Shown one piece after another: positions 1 to 8,689 of a DNA stretch of 50,318 nt (positions are counted from its first letter, which is position 1; the number at the start of each line of letters is the position of its first letter). This DNA comes from an uncultured Eubacteriales bacterium (GTDB taxonomy: Bacteria > Bacillota > Clostridia > Oscillospirales > Oscillospiraceae). The position numbers and the translations under genes were made by a program. Where the stretch lies: NCBI GenBank assembly GCA_949289455.1, contig CASEOA010000031.1, forward strand, positions 1-50,318, read 5' to 3'. Below the pieces are notes generated by a model. That model ran no database searches and had not been told where the DNA came from. It worked only from the letters and a program-made list of their open reading frames with translations.

Positions 1-521
1 CCCAACCGTTTCAGTCCGGCGGCGGCCAGCACCAGGGCGGAAAACTGCCCCTCGTCCAGCTTGCGCAGCCGGGTGAGCACGTTGCCCCGCACCGGAGCCA
101 CTTCCATCTGGGGAAACAGGGTTTTGAGCTGCACTGCCCGCCGGACGGAGGCGCAGCCGATGGGCTTATGCTCATCCAGCTCCGTGACGCCCTGGGGCAG
201 CACCAGCACGTCCCGGGGGTCCTCCCGCTTGGAGAATCCCGCCAGGGGGATGGCCGGGTTTTCCTCCATGGGCAGATCCTTGCAGGAGTGGACCGTCAGG
301 TCTGCCCGCCCCTCCAGCAGGGCGGCGTCCAGCTCCTTGACAAACAGCCCCTTGCCTCCGATCTGATCCAGGGTGCGGTCCAGAATCTTGTCCCCGGTGG
401 TTTTCATGGTCACCAGCTCCAGAGAAATATCCGGATGATGGGCCTTGATGGCCTCCATCACCAGCTCCGACTGGAGCACTGCCAGCCTGCTCTCCCTGCT
501 GCCCACCCGTATGGTTCTCAT
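1..521 (-). CDS. hemC: Hydroxymethylbilane synthase (porphobilinogen deaminase), N-terminal part
   Basis: This cytosolic enzyme condenses four porphobilinogens into hydroxymethylbilane, the linear tetrapyrrole that feeds uroporphyrinogen III. About 173 codons are present and the gene runs off the left edge. The product starts MRTIRVGSRESRLAVLQSEL and carries the HSCKDLP segment and a GCASVRRAVQL stretch, all typical of HemC substrate-binding domains; the dipyrromethane-cofactor cysteine would lie beyond the window. The ATG at 521 overlaps the TGA of the upstream hemA fusion gene (ATGA), so the two are translationally coupled. It is the last gene seen in the cobalamin superoperon, supplying the precursor for siroheme and B12. 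Annotation is secure; only length is unknown. Confidence 0.95.
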   Translation of the reverse strand, partial: MRTIRVGSRESRLAVLQSELVMEAIKAHHPDISLELVTMKTTGDKILDRTLDQIGGKGLFVKELDAALLEGRADLTVHSCKDLPMEENPAIPLAGFSKREDPRDVLVLPQGVTELDEHKPIGCASVRRAVQLKTLFPQMEVAPVRGNVLTRLRKLDEGQFSALVLAAAGLKRL

Positions 522-2152
522 TCCAATCCCTCCAGTACGGCCCGGATGGCCTTGGCGGCCCGGGCGGTGCGGGCGTGGTCGTCCCCCCGGCCCGCCACCC
601 CGGCCACAATGTTCTCCCCGGTGCACACCGCCGGGAAAAAGAAGGTGCACTCCTGGGGTGCGTCGGCCACACTGACGGGAATGCCCAGTGCCCGGGCCTC
701 CTCCCCCACCGCCCGGTTGACGCTCCGGTCGTCGGTGGCGGCCACCGCCAGCACCGCCCCGGCCAGATCGCCGGGGGAATAGGGCCGCCGGAGCCATTCT
801 ATGCTCCCCTCCAGGGGTTTACACCTGGGGGCAATGAGGGTGACCTCCGCTCCGAACCGGGCCAGCACCCCCGCCCGGCGGCAGGCCACCGCCCCGCCGC
901 CGATGATGACAGCCCTTTTCCCCGCCACGTCGATAAACAGGGGAAACCGCAGGGGCGTCTCCTCCGGCAGAGACCACCGGGGCCGGGCGGCGGTATGGAC
1001 CTCAATCTTTTCGGCGCAGCGGGCGATGTCCTCCGGGGTGAAGTTCTCCTTCAGCCCCCCGGCCAGCAGATCCACCGCCCGGCTCACCGCCAGCTCCACC
1101 AGATCACGGGCCTCGGGGCCGTCCAGGGCGGTGGACAGTACCCGGGCGGCCACCGCCTGCTTCACCCGCTCCAGGCCGGGCAGGCAGTTTTTATAATTTT
1201 CCCACTGGGCCAGCCGGTCCAGATATTTTTCCACAATGTCCGCCGCCTCCGCCGGGATCTCCCGGCTGGCGGTCACCCCCAGGTCGTCCACGTTGTACAG
1301 GGTGAAGCCGGGCAGCTCTCCCACCGCAGGTTCAATGTCTCTTGGGATGGCCAGGTCAGCCAGCACCCTGGGGGGATGGGCCAGCTGGGCCAGCTCATCG
1401 GCCACCACGGTGTAGTGGGGGCTGGTGGTGGCGGAGAGGACGGCGTCCATCCCCTCCATGGCCTCGTAGCGGCGCTCCCAGGGGGTGACGGCGCCCCCCG
1501 GCCGCACCACCGTCTCCCCGCGGTGGTAGCTGCGCAGAGTGGCGGTCACCTCAGCCCCCTGCTGGCGGAGCAGGGAGGCGGCCAACCGGCCCATCTCCCC
1601 GTTGCCGATCACCAGGGCTTTTTTCCCCGTCAGCCCCCCCAGGTGGGCGGATAACCGCTCCACTCCGCTGCCGGCGGCCGACCGGGGCACGCCGGTGAGG
1701 CGCACCCTGCTCTTGATCTCCTTGCCGGCGGCGGCGGCGTTGCGGAAGAGGGTCTCCAGCACCCCGTCGGCGGCCTCCACTTCCCGGGCGGCCTGGACGG
1801 CGGCCTTAACCTGGGTGACGATCTGATCCTCCCCCCAGATCTGGGAGCGCAGCCCGCCGGCCACCTCCATGAGATGGCGGGCGGCCTCCTCCCCCCGGCG
1901 GGTGACAAAGGCGGCGGCAAAGGGCTCATACCCCACTTCTGCCAGCTGACACAGCAGCTGGTCGGGGGCGGGGGCCTCCTCCCCTGTCCAGGACAGGTAG
2001 AGCTCGGTACGGTTGCAGGTGGACAGCAGCACGCATCCCGCCACCCCCGGCTGGCGGCGCAGCCGCCGGTCCAGCTCCAGCACCTGGCTGCGGGTAAAGG
2101 ACAGGGCCTCCCGCAGGTGGATGGGGGCGCGACGCCAGTCCAGGCCGGACAT
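518..2152 (-). CDS. hemA: Glutamyl-tRNA reductase fused to precorrin-2 dehydrogenase (HemA-Met8/CysG-N type)
   Basis: The protein has about 544 residues. Residues 1-390 are a glutamyl-tRNA reductase: catalytic cysteine in STCNRTELY, a SQIWGEDQIVTQVK segment, an NADPH-binding GNGEMG loop and a C-terminal dimerisation helix region. Residues from about 400 to the end form a second Rossmann unit (VIIGGGAVACRRA, then VADAPQECTFFFPA) typical of siroheme-synthase N-domain dehydrogenases, which oxidise precorrin-2 to sirohydrochlorin. One polypeptide would thus make the first committed tetrapyrrole precursor and the substrate of CbiK. The second domain is only about 145 residues and lacks the usual C-terminal helical part. 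The ATG at 2152 has a GGGAGGAGG upstream; an in-frame extension to 2239 overlaps cbiL and is unlikely. The hemA end overlaps hemC by 4 bp. Confidence 0.92.
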   Translation of the reverse strand: MSGLDWRRAPIHLREALSFTRSQVLELDRRLRRQPGVAGCVLLSTCNRTELYLSWTGEEAPAPDQLLCQLAEVGYEPFAAAFVTRRGEEAARHLMEVAGGLRSQIWGEDQIVTQVKAAVQAAREVEAADGVLETLFRNAAAAGKEIKSRVRLTGVPRSAAGSGVERLSAHLGGLTGKKALVIGNGEMGRLAASLLRQQGAEVTATLRSYHRGETVVRPGGAVTPWERRYEAMEGMDAVLSATTSPHYTVVADELAQLAHPPRVLADLAIPRDIEPAVGELPGFTLYNVDDLGVTASREIPAEAADIVEKYLDRLAQWENYKNCLPGLERVKQAVAARVLSTALDGPEARDLVELAVSRAVDLLAGGLKENFTPEDIARCAEKIEVHTAARPRWSLPEETPLRFPLFIDVAGKRAVIIGGGAVACRRAGVLARFGAEVTLIAPRCKPLEGSIEWLRRPYSPGDLAGAVLAVAATDDRSVNRAVGEEARALGIPVSVADAPQECTFFFPAVCTGENIVAGVAGRGDDHARTARAAKAIRAVLEGLE

Positions 2153-2160
2153 GATGAGTT

Positions 2161-2853
2161 TCAAGCCTCCTCCCCCCTTTTGACCAATACCACTGAAAAG
2201 TATCCGCTGCCCTCCTCCAGGTCGGCAAATTGGGGGCACACCAGCTCCCCCTCCATGCCGCAGTTGGCCACCAGGGAGGCCTTGTCCAGCAGGCCGTGGG
2301 CGGCCAGGGTATCTTTCAGGGCTCCGATCTCCCGCCCCGCCTTCATGAACACCAGGTTGGCGTCCACCTCCAGGCAGTCGGACACATCCTTGTGGGAGGC
2401 GGGGACGATGAGCAGCCGCTCACTCTTCTCGCACAGGGCAGTATTCAGCCGGGCGGCCACCGCGCAGAAGGAGGGCACCCCGGGAATGATCTCCCCCTGA
2501 TATCCCCGGGCCGCCACCTTTTTGTGGAGGTAGAGGTAGGTGGAGTACACCGTGGGGTCTCCCAGGGTGATGAAAGCCACATCCTTCCCCTGGTCCAGAG
2601 CGGCGCACACCAAGTCGGCATTTTGCTCATAGGCGGCGTCCAGGGCGGCCAGATCCCGCACCATGGGGGCGGCGCAGGTCAGCAGCTCCTTGCCCTCCGC
2701 CAGCTCCCCCACAATGTTCAGGGCGGTCTTTTCCCCCCGGCCGGCGTCCGGCACCGCCAGCACCGCCGCCTGGCGGATGATCCGCTCCGCCTTTTTGGTG
2801 ATGAGCTCCGGGTCGCCGGGGCCCACCCCAACGCCGTACAGCCTTCCTCTCAT
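2161..2853 (-). CDS. cbiL: Cobalt-precorrin-2 C20-methyltransferase
   Basis: A SAM-dependent methyltransferase of about 230 residues that methylates C20 of cobalt-factor II/precorrin-2, the step after cobalt insertion. It begins MRGRLYGVGVGPGDPELITK, the glycine-rich start of the tetrapyrrole (CobI/CbiL) methylase fold, and has the ITLGDPTVYSTY and PGVPSFCAVAA motifs of that subfamily. Length matches CbiL. The ATG overlaps the cbiO stop (ATGA) and has GGAGGAG just upstream. It is separated from the other corrin methylases and placed after the cobalt transporter, so it falls under the second riboswitch together with the hemA fusion gene, whose product would provide its precursor. Confidence 0.95.
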   Translation of the reverse strand: MRGRLYGVGVGPGDPELITKKAERIIRQAAVLAVPDAGRGEKTALNIVGELAEGKELLTCAAPMVRDLAALDAAYEQNADLVCAALDQGKDVAFITLGDPTVYSTYLYLHKKVAARGYQGEIIPGVPSFCAVAARLNTALCEKSERLLIVPASHKDVSDCLEVDANLVFMKAGREIGALKDTLAAHGLLDKASLVANCGMEGELVCPQFADLEEGSGYFSVVLVKRGEEA

Positions 2854-3701
2854 ATTGTCTCCTCCTTGAGTAACCGCAGAATTTCCCGCCGGGCCGCCCC
2901 GATGGTGGCGGCGGAGCCGTCGGCGTCCAGGCCGTCCACATCCCGCAGCACCTCCATCAGATGGGCGATGCGGGGCAGCCGCAGGTGGTTGGCCCGCAGG
3001 GCCGTGGGGTCGGAGAACAGCTCCTCCGGCGTCCCCGCCAGCAGCACCTTTCCCTCCCCCAGCAGGTAGGCGTAGTCGCAGTACAGGGGCACGATATCCA
3101 TGTCGTGGGTGGCGATGAGGACGGTCATCCCCAGCTCCTCCCGCAGCCGGGAGAGCAGGCCCATGATATCGCTCACTCCCTGGGGGTCCAGACCGGCGGT
3201 GGGCTCGTCCAGGATGAGTACCTCCGGTTCCATCACCAGCACCCCGGCGATGGCCACCCGCTTTTTCTGTCCATAAGACAGGGCGTGGGTGGGTTTGTCC
3301 CGCAGGTGGGACACCCCGGTGCGCTCCATGGCCGCCTCCACCCGGCAACGCACCTCCTCCTTCGGCAGGCCCAGGTTCACCCCGCCGAAGGAGATGTCCC
3401 GGTACACGTCGGCGGAAAAGAGCTGGTCGTCCGGGTCCTGGAACACGATGCCCACCCGCCGCCGCAGCTCCAGCAGGCCCTTCTTGTCGTAGCGCACCGG
3501 CTGACCGTCCAGCAGCACCTGACCGCTCCTGGGGGTGAGCACCCCGTTGAGGTTGAGGAACAGGGTGGACTTGCCTGCCCCGTTGGCCCCCAGGATGCCG
3601 GTAATCTGCCCCCGCCGGGCCTCCAGAGAGATGTGATCCAGGGCCACGGTGCCATCCTCGTAGGTATAACACAGGTTCTTTGTCTCGATTGCAGGATTCA
3701 T
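2850..3701 (-). CDS. cbiO: Cobalt ECF transporter ATPase
   Basis: ATP-binding subunit (about 283 residues) of the cobalt importer CbiMNQO. Motifs in order: Walker A GANGAGKST, Q-loop region in FQDPDDQLF, signature LSYGQKKR, Walker B VLILDEP, and switch histidine in ATHDMD. The FQDPDDQLF sequence is characteristic of ECF-type ATPases (EcfA/CbiO). It would sit on the cytoplasmic face coupled to CbiQ. A C-terminal extension of some 50 residues follows the ABC core. The ATG overlaps cbiQ (ATGA) and the stop overlaps cbiL. A dedicated single ATPase in a cbiMNQO set supports cobalt as substrate. Confidence 0.95.
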   Translation of the reverse strand: MNPAIETKNLCYTYEDGTVALDHISLEARRGQITGILGANGAGKSTLFLNLNGVLTPRSGQVLLDGQPVRYDKKGLLELRRRVGIVFQDPDDQLFSADVYRDISFGGVNLGLPKEEVRCRVEAAMERTGVSHLRDKPTHALSYGQKKRVAIAGVLVMEPEVLILDEPTAGLDPQGVSDIMGLLSRLREELGMTVLIATHDMDIVPLYCDYAYLLGEGKVLLAGTPEELFSDPTALRANHLRLPRIAHLMEVLRDVDGLDADGSAATIGAARREILRLLKEETI

Positions 3702-4477
3702 GCCGCCGCCATCCTTTCCAACAGCCAGATCCCCACCTGGCCTGCCGCCACCAGGGCGGTGAGGGGGAGCAGCCCCCACCCGGGCCGGTAGGAATCCGTC
3801 AGGGTGGACAGGCTGCCGGTATAGCCCCGGGACTCCAGGGCGGTGTAGATCCGGTCCGCCTTCCGCCAGGCCCGGAGGAACACCATGGAGGCCAGGGCGC
3901 CCAGAGAGGTCAGGGAGCATCTCCAGCCCCGGTAGCCCAGCCGGGACTCCTGGGCCACCCGGATATGGGCCGCCGTGTCCGACAGCACAAAGATGAACCG
4001 GTAGATCAGCTCCATGAGCTCTACCATCAGCCGGGGCACATGGAGCCGTTCCAGGGCTATCGTCAGGTCGGTGACCGGGGTATTGAGAGCCAGAAAGTAC
4101 ATGCACCCGATGGCCCCCAGGGCCTTGCAGAAGATGCGCCCCCCCAGCAGCAGTCCCTCCGCCGTAACGCCCCACAGCCGCCCCCCCACCGGGAGGGCGG
4201 CCAGCACAGGGGTGCCCGGCGGGTAGCTGCCCACCACCATGGTCAGACAGCCCACCACCATGAACACCAGCGGGATTTTTAAAAAGTGGAGAAACACCCG
4301 GGGGGACAGACCCCCCAGGGCGGTAACCAGCGCCCCCATGGCCGCCAGGGTAGCCAACCCCACCGGGATGCTGTCGCAGCACAGGCAGACGAGCATGGCC
4401 ACCGCTGTCAGCAGCAGCTTGGGCAGGGGGGATACCCGCCTCAGGCGGGACTGATAGGCGTAGCGGTCAGTGCCCAT
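3698..4477 (-). CDS. cbiQ: Cobalt ECF transporter transmembrane subunit
   Basis: Integral-membrane coupling subunit of the CbiMNQO cobalt importer, about 259 residues. The sequence shows several hydrophobic segments (for example LLLTAVAMLVCLCC and IPLVFMVVGCLTMVVG) and the ESRGYTG motif near the C-terminus; together with the upstream ARESRLGYRG-like stretch this matches the two conserved arginine-containing coupling helices of EcfT/CbiQ that contact the ATPase. The ATG at 4477 is chosen because it follows cbiN closely (11 bp overlap) and begins MGTDRYAYQSRLRR, the usual CbiQ start. It lies between cbiN and cbiO, as in most cobalt uptake operons. Confidence 0.95.
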   Translation of the reverse strand: MGTDRYAYQSRLRRVSPLPKLLLTAVAMLVCLCCDSIPVGLATLAAMGALVTALGGLSPRVFLHFLKIPLVFMVVGCLTMVVGSYPPGTPVLAALPVGGRLWGVTAEGLLLGGRIFCKALGAIGCMYFLALNTPVTDLTIALERLHVPRLMVELMELIYRFIFVLSDTAAHIRVAQESRLGYRGWRCSLTSLGALASMVFLRAWRKADRIYTALESRGYTGSLSTLTDSYRPGWGLLPLTALVAAGQVGIWLLERMAAA

Positions 4478-4769
4478 TTTGCTCCTGCCCCTTCTGGTCG
4501 GGCTTTTTGGTGATGCGGCCCAGCACGAAGCCCACCACTCCCGCCCCGATGGCGGCCTGGAGGGCGAAGAGCATGGACTCCACCTCCCCGCTGGCGGGCT
4601 CCAGAATGGGGGAGAACCAGGGCTCATAGTCGGGGTTCAGTTCGGTAATGGCCTCCTCCGCCTGGCCGTCCGCCCCGCCGAACTCGGCATCGGGCAGCAG
4701 CCACAGGGGTACGGCGGCGATGACCACCACCAGCAGGATCAAAATCAGATTTTTCTGCCATACCTTCAT
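4467..4769 (-). CDS. cbiN: Cobalt transport accessory protein CbiN
   Basis: A small protein of 100 residues with two transmembrane helices (about residues 6-25 and 65-85) flanking an acidic external loop containing NPDYEPWF, the hallmark of CbiN. CbiN assists metal loading of CbiM in cobalt ECF transporters and distinguishes cobalt systems from vitamin ECF systems. It starts 12 bp after cbiM ends and overlaps cbiQ by 11 bp. The C-terminal tail is short and charged (GRITKKPDQKGQEQ). Confidence 0.94.
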   Translation of the reverse strand: MKVWQKNLILILLVVVIAAVPLWLLPDAEFGGADGQAEEAITELNPDYEPWFSPILEPASGEVESMLFALQAAIGAGVVGFVLGRITKKPDQKGQEQNGH

Positions 4770-4781
4770 CCAAATCCCTCC

Positions 4782-5498
4782 TTACAGCACCGCCAGCTGG
4801 CGCAGCTCGTCCCTGCTGTACTTCTCCAGCACGTTGAAGATGACCACCGTGAGCAGCCCCTCGGCAATGGCCAGGGGAATCTGGGTGACGGCGAAGATGG
4901 TGAGGAACTTCACCATGCCCCCGATGACCACCCCCAGCTGCACCGAGGTGACCACATAGGTGAACAGATCTCCCAGGGCGGCGGCGGCGAACACCGCCAC
5001 CGCGGCGGGGGCTTTTACCCTCCGCAGCAGCTGATACACCGCCCAGGCCAGGATGGGCCCGGCGATGGCCATGGAAAACAGGTTGGCCCCCAGGGTGGTG
5101 AGGCCGCCGTGGGCCAGCAGCAGGGCCTGGAACAGCAGCACAATAAGCCCCAGCACGGTCATCACCAGGGGCCCGAAGAGGATGGCCCCCAGGCCCACCC
5201 CGGTGGGGTGGGAGCAGGAACCGGACACCGAGGGGATTTTTAACGCCGACAGCACAAAGGCAAAGGCCCCGCACATGGCCAGCAGGATTTTGGCCCTGGG
5301 AGCCTGCTCCACCTTTTTCTTGATGGCAAAGAAGCCGGCCACCACAAAGGGGACGCACACCGCGCCCCAGCCGATGGCCCAGGGTACGGGCAGCATACCC
5401 TCGGCGATGTGCATGGCGGAGGCACTCATGGTGGTGAGCCCCAGCAGGGCGATGAGCAGGGCCATGGCCCGTGCCGTCCGAACAGTGGTTTGTTTCAT
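4782..5498 (-). CDS. cbiM: Cobalt ECF transporter substrate-binding subunit
   Basis: Substrate-capture membrane component of the cobalt importer, 238 residues. An N-terminal hydrophobic leader ends in MSASA before MHIAEGMLP; the histidine of MHIAEG is the known metal-binding N-terminus of mature CbiM/NikM, so the leader is probably cleaved. Six to seven hydrophobic segments follow, with a [12 protein letters not shown] motif carrying a further metal-site histidine. It is the first gene after the second B12 riboswitch and heads cbiMNQO, so cobalt uptake is expected to fall when B12 is plentiful. A ribosome site AGGAAAGG lies 13-20 bp before the ATG. Confidence 0.95.
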   Translation of the reverse strand: MKQTTVRTARAMALLIALLGLTTMSASAMHIAEGMLPVPWAIGWGAVCVPFVVAGFFAIKKKVEQAPRAKILLAMCGAFAFVLSALKIPSVSGSCSHPTGVGLGAILFGPLVMTVLGLIVLLFQALLLAHGGLTTLGANLFSMAIAGPILAWAVYQLLRRVKAPAAVAVFAAAALGDLFTYVVTSVQLGVVIGGMVKFLTIFAVTQIPLAIAEGLLTVVIFNVLEKYSRDELRQLAVL

Positions 5499-5534
5499 TC
5501 AGTCTCATCCTTTCCTATCACTCGTAGGCTGATG

Positions 5535-5690
5535 GGTACCACCGGGCAAGGTCTTCCGGCTTGAGCCTCTCTGCCGCCGCGCGTCTTCCCGGGTCTCCCC
5601 AGTGACATAGTGCCCGGCGGCTCTTCTCTTACGGCAGCGGGACTGCGCGGGAGTTCCACCCGACTTCCCTTTTCCCGGCTATATCTATGA
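5535..5690 (-). promoter_or_regulatory. Cobalamin riboswitch upstream of cbiM
   Basis: Read on the minus strand this leader contains GGGAAGTCGGGTGGAACTCC, then CGCAGTCCCGCTGCCGTAA, a GTCACTGGGG core and the B12-box-like AGCCGGAAGACCTTGCC (about 5546-5564). These are the conserved elements of the adenosylcobalamin riboswitch in the right order. No hairpin with a T-run follows; the remaining 40 bases to the cbiM start include an ATCA/TGAT hairpin and the purine-rich ribosome site, so control of translation initiation is likely. It lies inside the superoperon, only 10 bp after the cbiK stop. Confidence 0.9.
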
Positions 5691-5699
5691 TAAACAGGC

Positions 5700-6476
5700 T
5701 TACGCCTGGGCCTGTCTGGCGTGGGCCACAAACAGCGCCCGCACCTGGGGATACTCCCCCAGGCCGGTGAGGACGCACGCCACCTCATAGCCCTGCCCTT
5801 CCAGGATGCGCTTCCAGGAGTCCTCCTCCCCCGCCAGGTCGTTTTTGGCGTGGTCGCCGGCCACCGTCATCAGGGGCCGCAGCTCCACCCGCTTCACCTG
5901 GGGCCGTTCCGCCAGCCGCCGGAGCACGGCGGCAAAGTCGGGGTAGCCCTCCACGGTGCCGATGAGCACATCGGGCCGGCCCAGGTCGCGGAAGGCGTAT
6001 TCCATCAGGGCATAGGCGGAGTTGGCCTGGTGCTCCGAGCCGTGGCCCATGTACACCACCGCCCGGTCCTCCCGCCTGGGGGGCAGCACCTCCAGCAGGG
6101 CCCGACCCAGCTCCAGGTAGTCCTCCGCTGCGGTCAGCAAAGGAACGCCCACCATCAGCTCCGCAAACCGGTCCCGGTATTCCTCCGCCTGACGGGCCAG
6201 CTTGTGGTACTCCTCCCCGTTCATGATGTGGGTGGGCTGCACCAAAACATGGGTATACCCCTCCGCCGCCAGCCGCTCCAGGGCGGCGGGCACATTGTCC
6301 ATGTCCACCCCCCGCTCCTTCCACCGGCGGAGAATCATCCCGCTGGTGAAAGCCCGGCGCAGGGTGTGCCGGGGAAAGGCGGCGGCCAGGTCGGCCTCAA
6401 TGGCGGCAATGTTTTTTTCCAGGGTATCGGCATAGCTGGTGCCGAAGGACACCGCCAGAAGGGCATTTCGTTCCAT
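5700..6476 (-). CDS. cbiK: Sirohydrochlorin cobaltochelatase (anaerobic type)
   Basis: Inserts Co2+ into sirohydrochlorin, the committed step of the early-cobalt B12 route. About 258 residues with the class II chelatase pattern: LLAVSFGTSYADT at the N-terminus, QPTHIMNGEEY containing one metal histidine, GHGSEHQANSAY containing the second histidine site, and a PLMTVAGDHAKNDLAG segment, all typical of CbiK/CbiKp. No signal peptide, so cytosolic. Two starts are possible: GTG at 6485 overlapping cbiC, or ATG at 6476. GGGAG lies 8 bp before the ATG and would clash with the GTG, so the ATG is preferred. Presence of CbiK rather than CobNST places the pathway in the anaerobic class. Confidence 0.94.
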   Translation of the reverse strand: MERNALLAVSFGTSYADTLEKNIAAIEADLAAAFPRHTLRRAFTSGMILRRWKERGVDMDNVPAALERLAAEGYTHVLVQPTHIMNGEEYHKLARQAEEYRDRFAELMVGVPLLTAAEDYLELGRALLEVLPPRREDRAVVYMGHGSEHQANSAYALMEYAFRDLGRPDVLIGTVEGYPDFAAVLRRLAERPQVKRVELRPLMTVAGDHAKNDLAGEEDSWKRILEGQGYEVACVLTGLGEYPQVRALFVAHARQAQA

Positions 6477-6481
6477 TCCGT

Positions 6482-7129
6482 TCACTCCCGTACGTTATTG
6501 CTCGCCTGGTAGAGCAGGGCATTACAGATGGCGGCGGCGATGTTGCTCCCCCCCTTGCGGCCCCGGGCCACAATGTGGGGCACCTCCATGGACAGCAGCA
6601 GCTCCTTGCTCTCCACCACGTTCACAAAGCCCACCGGCACCCCGATCACCAGGGCCGGGTGGAATTTACCCGCGTCCATCAGCTGGCAGGCCCGCACCAG
6701 GGCGGTGGGGGCGTTGCCGATGGCCAGGAGCACCGGCCCCTCCAGCGCCGCCGCCCGCTCCATGGACACGGCGGCCCGGGTCTCCCCCCGCTCCTTGGCC
6801 AGCGCCGCCACGTCGGGGTCGGACATGAAGCACACCGCCCTGCCGCCGAACTTCTCCAGTACCCGTTTGTTCACGCCGGAGTAGGCCATCTGGGTGTCGG
6901 TGACAATGGTGCACCCCCCCTTAATGGCGGCGATGCCCTGCTCCACCGCGCCGGGGGAGAACACCAGATTGTCGGCATAGTCAAAGTCGGCGCTGGTGTG
7001 GATGGCCCGCTGAATGATGGGCAGCTGGTCGGGGGGAAACACCCGGTCCCCCAGCTCCTGGGCGATGAGCTCCATGCTCCGGGCCTCAATATCGGCGGGG
7101 GCCACCCGCTGCAAATGGATCTGTTTCAT
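6482..7129 (-). CDS. cbiC: Cobalt-precorrin-8 methylmutase
   Basis: Moves the C11 methyl group to C12 to form cobyrinate. 215 residues, matching CbiC/CobH length. The catalytic histidine lies in RAIHTSADFDY (about residue 43), and the C-terminal half has GNAPTALVRACQL, GVPVGFVNVVESKE and GRKGGSNIAAA, all strongly conserved in the family. ATG at 7129 has AAGGAGAGATAC upstream. About 60 bp separates it from cbiP, and that gap holds a palindromic repeat; on the other side its stop overlaps or nearly touches cbiK. Confidence 0.96.
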   Translation of the reverse strand: MKQIHLQRVAPADIEARSMELIAQELGDRVFPPDQLPIIQRAIHTSADFDYADNLVFSPGAVEQGIAAIKGGCTIVTDTQMAYSGVNKRVLEKFGGRAVCFMSDPDVAALAKERGETRAAVSMERAAALEGPVLLAIGNAPTALVRACQLMDAGKFHPALVIGVPVGFVNVVESKELLLSMEVPHIVARGRKGGSNIAAAICNALLYQASNNVRE

Positions 7130-7163
7130 GGTCGTATCTCTCCTTGTGCGGGGATCGGGGCCT

Positions 7164-7191
7164 GTAGGGGCGGGTCCCAGACCCGCCCGCC
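7164..7191. repeat. GC-rich palindromic repeat, copy 1
   Basis: Starts GTAGGGGCGGGTC; the inverted arms GGGCGGGTC and GACCCGCCC are separated by CCA. It is one of at least six similar elements in this window and fills most of the cbiC-cbiP gap, ending 1 bp before the cbiP stop codon. No T-run follows on either strand, so it is not a simple terminator. Confidence 0.8.
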
Positions 7192-7192
7192 G

Positions 7193-8689
7193 TCATTCCG
7201 CCCCGTTCAGAACCCGGTAAATCTGTTCCATGTCCAAACTGGCGCGCAGGCCCTCCGCCAGCTTGTCGTACTGGAGCTGGGCATATTCCTGCCAGTCCAC
7301 GCTGGCGGCCTGCCGGTCCAGGCCCTTGGCCCGCAGCAGGCAGTTCACCAGAGCGGCTGCGCATGACCCCTTGTCAAAGAGGCCGTGGACGTAGCACCCC
7401 CACACGTTGCCGACGGTGAGGCCGTCGGTGTGGGCCGCCCCGGTCTGGTCGGCAAACTCCACCAGAGGCTGGGCGGAACTGTCCGTCCGGCCCATGTGGA
7501 TCTCATATCCCTCAAAGGGCACGCCCCCCATGCCGGCAAAGAGCCCCGCCGGGGCCCGGAAGCGCCCCGCCACCTGGGTGCGGGTCTTTTCCCCCTGGAA
7601 CACGGTATCGGCGGGCAGCAGGCCCAGGCCCTTCAGAGTGCCGCCCCCCTCCACCCCCTCCGGGTCGGAGACAGTGTCCCCCAGCATCTGGTAGCCGCCG
7701 CAGATGCCCACCACCGCCCCGCCGTTGGCGGCGTGCTTCAACACAGCCCCCTCCAGGCCGCCCTGCCGCAGCCAGCGCAGGTCGTCCATGGTGTTTTTGG
7801 TGCCGGGGAGGATCACCAGATCCGGATTCCCCAGCTCCTTCACGCTCCCCACGTACCGGAGGGTCACCTCCTCCATCCGCTCCAGGGGGTTGAAGTCGGT
7901 GAAATTGCTGAGCCGGGGCAGGCGGATCACAGCGATGTCCACCAGCCCCACCTTGCCGCCGCCCGACAGACGGGTGGAGAGGGAGTCCTCGTCGTCCACG
8001 TCCACGTCCAACATGGGCACCACCCCCAGCACCGGCTTGCCGGTAAGCTGTTCCAGCTGCCCCAGGCCGGGGCGAAGGATATCCACATCCCCCCGGAATT
8101 TGTTGATGATGAGGCCCCGGATCAGCTCCTGCTCCTCCGGCTCCAGCAGCTTCACCGTGCCGTAGAGGGAGGCGAACACGCCCCCCCGGTCGATATCCCC
8201 GCACAGCAGCACCGGGGCGTTTGCCCGCTTTGCCATCCCCATGTTGACGATGTCGTCCTCTTTCAGGTTGATCTCCGCCGGGCTGCCCGCCCCCTCAATG
8301 ACGATGATGTCGTATTGCGCCGCCAGGGACTCATAGGCGGCCATCACCTCTGGAATCAGGTTTTTCTTATACCGGAAGTAATCTCCCGCCCGCATAGTCC
8401 CCCGGGGAATGCCGTTGACAATGACCTGGGAGCCCACGTCGCTGGTGGGCTTGAGCAGGATGGGGTTCATTCGGGCGTCGGGCGCCACCCCGGCGGCCTG
8501 GGCCTGCATCACCTGGGCCCGCCCCATCTCCAGCCCGTCCGGCGTGATGGCCGAGTTGAGGGCCATATTCTGGGACTTGAAGGGGGCCACCCGATAGCCG
8601 TCCTGCCTAAAAATCCGGCACAGCCCCGCCGCCAGCAGGGACTTGCCCGCGTTGGAGGCGGTGCCCTGGAGCATGATCGCCTTGGCCAT
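7193..8689 (-). CDS. cbiP: Cobyric acid synthase
   Basis: Glutamine- and ATP-dependent amidation of adenosylcobyrinate a,c-diamide at side chains b, d, e and g. 498 residues in two domains: an N-terminal dethiobiotin-synthetase-like ATPase ([20 protein letters not shown]-loop, then KSQNMALNS and [11 protein letters not shown]) and a C-terminal class I glutamine amidotransferase with the nucleophile in [11 protein letters not shown] and a catalytic histidine in GCYVHGLFD. Length and motifs match CobQ/CbiP. The ATG at 8689 overlaps the cobD TAA by one base (TAATG); upstream in-frame sequence lies inside cobD and is not used. Confidence 0.96.
   Translation of the reverse strand: MAKAIMLQGTASNAGKSLLAAGLCRIFRQDGYRVAPFKSQNMALNSAITPDGLEMGRAQVMQAQAAGVAPDARMNPILLKPTSDVGSQVIVNGIPRGTMRAGDYFRYKKNLIPEVMAAYESLAAQYDIIVIEGAGSPAEINLKEDDIVNMGMAKRANAPVLLCGDIDRGGVFASLYGTVKLLEPEEQELIRGLIINKFRGDVDILRPGLGQLEQLTGKPVLGVVPMLDVDVDDEDSLSTRLSGGGKVGLVDIAVIRLPRLSNFTDFNPLERMEEVTLRYVGSVKELGNPDLVILPGTKNTMDDLRWLRQGGLEGAVLKHAANGGAVVGICGGYQMLGDTVSDPEGVEGGGTLKGLGLLPADTVFQGEKTRTQVAGRFRAPAGLFAGMGGVPFEGYEIHMGRTDSSAQPLVEFADQTGAAHTDGLTVGNVWGCYVHGLFDKGSCAAALVNCLLRAKGLDRQAASVDWQEYAQLQYDKLAEGLRASLDMEQIYRVLNGAE

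Noticed and set aside
2153-2239. N-terminal extension of the HemA fusion up to 2239
   Set aside because: Overlaps the cbiL coding sequence, is not HemA-like, and the ATG at 2152 has a good ribosome site.
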